Shown piece after piece: positions 62,434-64,000 of a stretch of 64,000 nt of DNA. Each line of letters starts with the position of its first letter. Within the stretch, counting starts at the first letter, position 1. The stretch is from the NCBI RefSeq assembly GCF_014205165.1, contig NZ_JACHMZ010000001.1, forward strand, positions 3,246,501-3,310,500. Reading direction: 5' to 3'. The notes under the pieces are model-generated. The model was not told the origin of the DNA, did no database searches, and saw only the letters and a list, made by a program, of their open reading frames with translations. The translations under genes and the position numbers were made by a program. The DNA is from Micromonospora carbonacea. Lineage in GTDB: Bacteria > Actinomycetota > Actinomycetes > Mycobacteriales > Micromonosporaceae.

Positions 62434-63989
62434 GCCGACAGCTCCAGGATCTCCGTCGCCGGGTTGTAGTAGTCCCCCTCATGCCGCGCCACCCCGGAAA
62501 GACCCTTCCCCCGGTCCGCCGGCCGCTTCATGATCCCGAACGTGCCCTCCGCGATCGCCGTCAACAACGACTGATCCCCGATCCGCTCCAACAGGTCCAC
62601 CGCCTCACCCAGCACCCGGTTCGCCCGCTGCTGGATGAACCCACCCGACGCCGGCACGAAATCCTCGTGCAACCCACCCGCCGCACCCAACACGTACCGC
62701 ACGTTCTGCAACGCGATGTCCCGGTCCGACAACCACGGCGTCACCACCGCCTCCGTCATCATCCCCACCAGCAGGATCCCCTGCCCCGTCATCGCACCCA
62801 CCAGATTGAAGAACCCGTCCAACAGGTTCCCCCGGAACACGTCCCCCGTCATGTGCTTCGTCGGCGGCATCCACTTCAACGGCGCGTCCGGAAACAACTC
62901 CCGCGCCAACAACGCGTGCGCCAACTCCAGACGCAACGACTCCGGCACATCCGGATTGATCTCGAACGCGTGCCCCAGCCCCAACTGCCAGTCCGCCAAA
63001 CCCGCCTCGTGCGCGAAGAACTCGTTCAACAACTGCGACACCGTCACCGTGTGCGCCTCGTCCACCGCGTCCGCAGTGGTCAGATAGTTGTCCTCACCCG
63101 TGTTGATGATGATCCCCGCCCGCGCGTGCACCTGCCGCGAAAACCGCTGGTCCACGAACGTCCGAATCGGATTGATGTCCCGGAACAAAATCCCGTACAT
63201 CGAATCGTTGAGCATCATGTCCAGCCGCTCCAGGCCCGCCAACGTCGCCATCTCCGGCATACACAGACCCGACGCGTAGTTCGTCAACCGCACGTACCGA
63301 CCCAACTCCCGCGACGACTCATCCAACGCCGCCCGCATCAACCGGAAGTTCTCCTGCGTCGCATACGTCCCCGCGAACCCCTCCCGCGTCGCCCCCTCCG
63401 GCACATAGTCCAACAACGACTGCCCCGTCGACCGGATCACCGCGATCACGTCCGCACCCGCCCGCGCCGCCGCCTGCGCCTGCGGAATGTCCTCGTAGAT
63501 GTCACCCGTCGCCACGATCAGATAGATCCACGGCCGCCGCGCCGGATCCCCGAACCGCCTCACCAGACGATCCCGCTCCGCCCGCCGCCGATCGATGCGC
63601 CGGATCCCCGCCGCCACCGCCCGCCGCGACCCCCGCCGCGCCGCCGACGCCGCCCGCCCCGACGGCACACCGAACCGCACCGACCCCGCCGCCGCCTTCT
63701 GCGCCAACAACGTCACATCCGACACGCCCTCCCGCGCCAACGCGTCGAACACCGGCACCGCCACCCCGTGCCCCAACCCCACGTCGGCGACCACCGCGTC
63801 CACCAGACGGTTCACCCACGGAATCCCGTCCGGATCAGCACCGGACACCCCCGCGAGCCGCAACACCGCCCGCTCCACCGACACCGTCGTGTGGCTACGC
63901 GCCAGATCCACCACCGGCTGCCCGGCCCGACGCGCCAACTCCCGCGCCCGCCCCACCAGCGCCGGATCCAACCCAAGCTTGCCCGTCAC
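62430..63989 (-). CDS. kamD: lysine 5,6-aminomutase alpha subunit
   Basis: A 519-residue TIM-barrel subunit of D-lysine/beta-lysine 5,6-aminomutase, close to the 516 residues I recall for the clostridial enzyme. LTNYASGLCMPEMATLAGLERLDMMLNDSMYGILFRDINPIRTFVDQRFSR, HARAGIIINTGEDNYLTTADAVDEAHTV and LKWMPPTKHMTGDVFRGNLLDGFFNLVGAMTGQGILLVGMMTEAVVTPWLSDRD are long conserved segments. GTG start after GAAGG near the window edge. Further operon genes (for example kdd, kce) may lie beyond the edge. Confidence 0.95.
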   Translation of the reverse strand: MTGKLGLDPALVGRARELARRAGQPVVDLARSHTTVSVERAVLRLAGVSGADPDGIPWVNRLVDAVVADVGLGHGVAVPVFDALAREGVSDVTLLAQKAAAGSVRFGVPSGRAASAARRGSRRAVAAGIRRIDRRRAERDRLVRRFGDPARRPWIYLIVATGDIYEDIPQAQAAARAGADVIAVIRSTGQSLLDYVPEGATREGFAGTYATQENFRLMRAALDESSRELGRYVRLTNYASGLCMPEMATLAGLERLDMMLNDSMYGILFRDINPIRTFVDQRFSRQVHARAGIIINTGEDNYLTTADAVDEAHTVTVSQLLNEFFAHEAGLADWQLGLGHAFEINPDVPESLRLELAHALLARELFPDAPLKWMPPTKHMTGDVFRGNLLDGFFNLVGAMTGQGILLVGMMTEAVVTPWLSDRDIALQNVRYVLGAAGGLHEDFVPASGGFIQQRANRVLGEAVDLLERIGDQSLLTAIAEGTFGIMKRPADRGKGLSGVARHEGDYYNPATEILELSA

Positions 63990-64000
63990 GACACGCCTTC

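Overview
The window is about 73% G+C by eye and encodes mycothiol-, RbpA-, FxsA- and GarA-type genes. That points to a high-GC actinomycete, most likely a member of the Micromonosporaceae (Micromonospora or Salinispora-like). This is inferred from gene content and from family-typical repeats, not from a database search.

Left part (1-11 kb). The actinobacterial gcvH-garA-ftsR-bifunctional nuclease-MerR block is followed by a three-gene operon: bacterial nitric oxide synthase, flavohaemoglobin-like reductase, DivIVA-like coiled coil. Then come a sirtuin and gcvP under a glycine riboswitch. From 11 to 17 kb lie pabB, peptide deformylase, a divergent HxlR/nitroreductase pair with its operator, an EEP phosphohydrolase and folD.

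The most striking stretch is 16.9-18.6 kb. A Xer-like tyrosine recombinase gene faces about 690 bp of DNA with no protein gene I would call with confidence. That DNA holds a near-canonical dif site (18248-18275), a second dif-like inverted repeat at the recombinase start (17880-17907), and between them three perfect long palindromes or hairpins. Strand composition also changes sign here. I read this as the chromosome-dimer resolution (terminus) locus. A TraR/DksA-type gene follows, behind a U-tract terminator.

Middle part (19-35 kb). It carries an SDR, a peroxiredoxin, the cytochrome bd oxidase operon cydAB with a BlaI-like operator, a WYL regulator, lipid and transport genes, thymidine kinase, an AidB-like acyl-CoA dehydrogenase, a second tyrosine recombinase, an ABC-F protein and an Hsp20 gene with a HAIR (HspR) operator.

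Accessory zone (35-54 kb). Many small single-gene or two-gene units sit here: aminoglycoside-phosphotransferase-like kinases, alpha/beta hydrolases, an erythromycin-esterase homologue, cupin, AraC/DJ-1 and TetR genes, and a decayed FrnE/SDR pair. Several have clear palindromic operators. One TetR-type site (ATCCA, 8 nt, TGGAT) occurs at both the TetR/MFS promoter and the FMO-SDR operon, which suggests a small regulon.

Right part (54-64 kb). A zinc-finger coiled-coil protein, rbpA with a SigR-type promoter, fxsA, and the lipoprotein/mannolipid pair ppm-lnt lead into a B12-dependent lysine 5,6-aminomutase operon (kamD-kamE-kal-mutL), transcribed leftwards with start/stop overlaps. No tRNA, rRNA, CRISPR array or insertion sequence was recognised.
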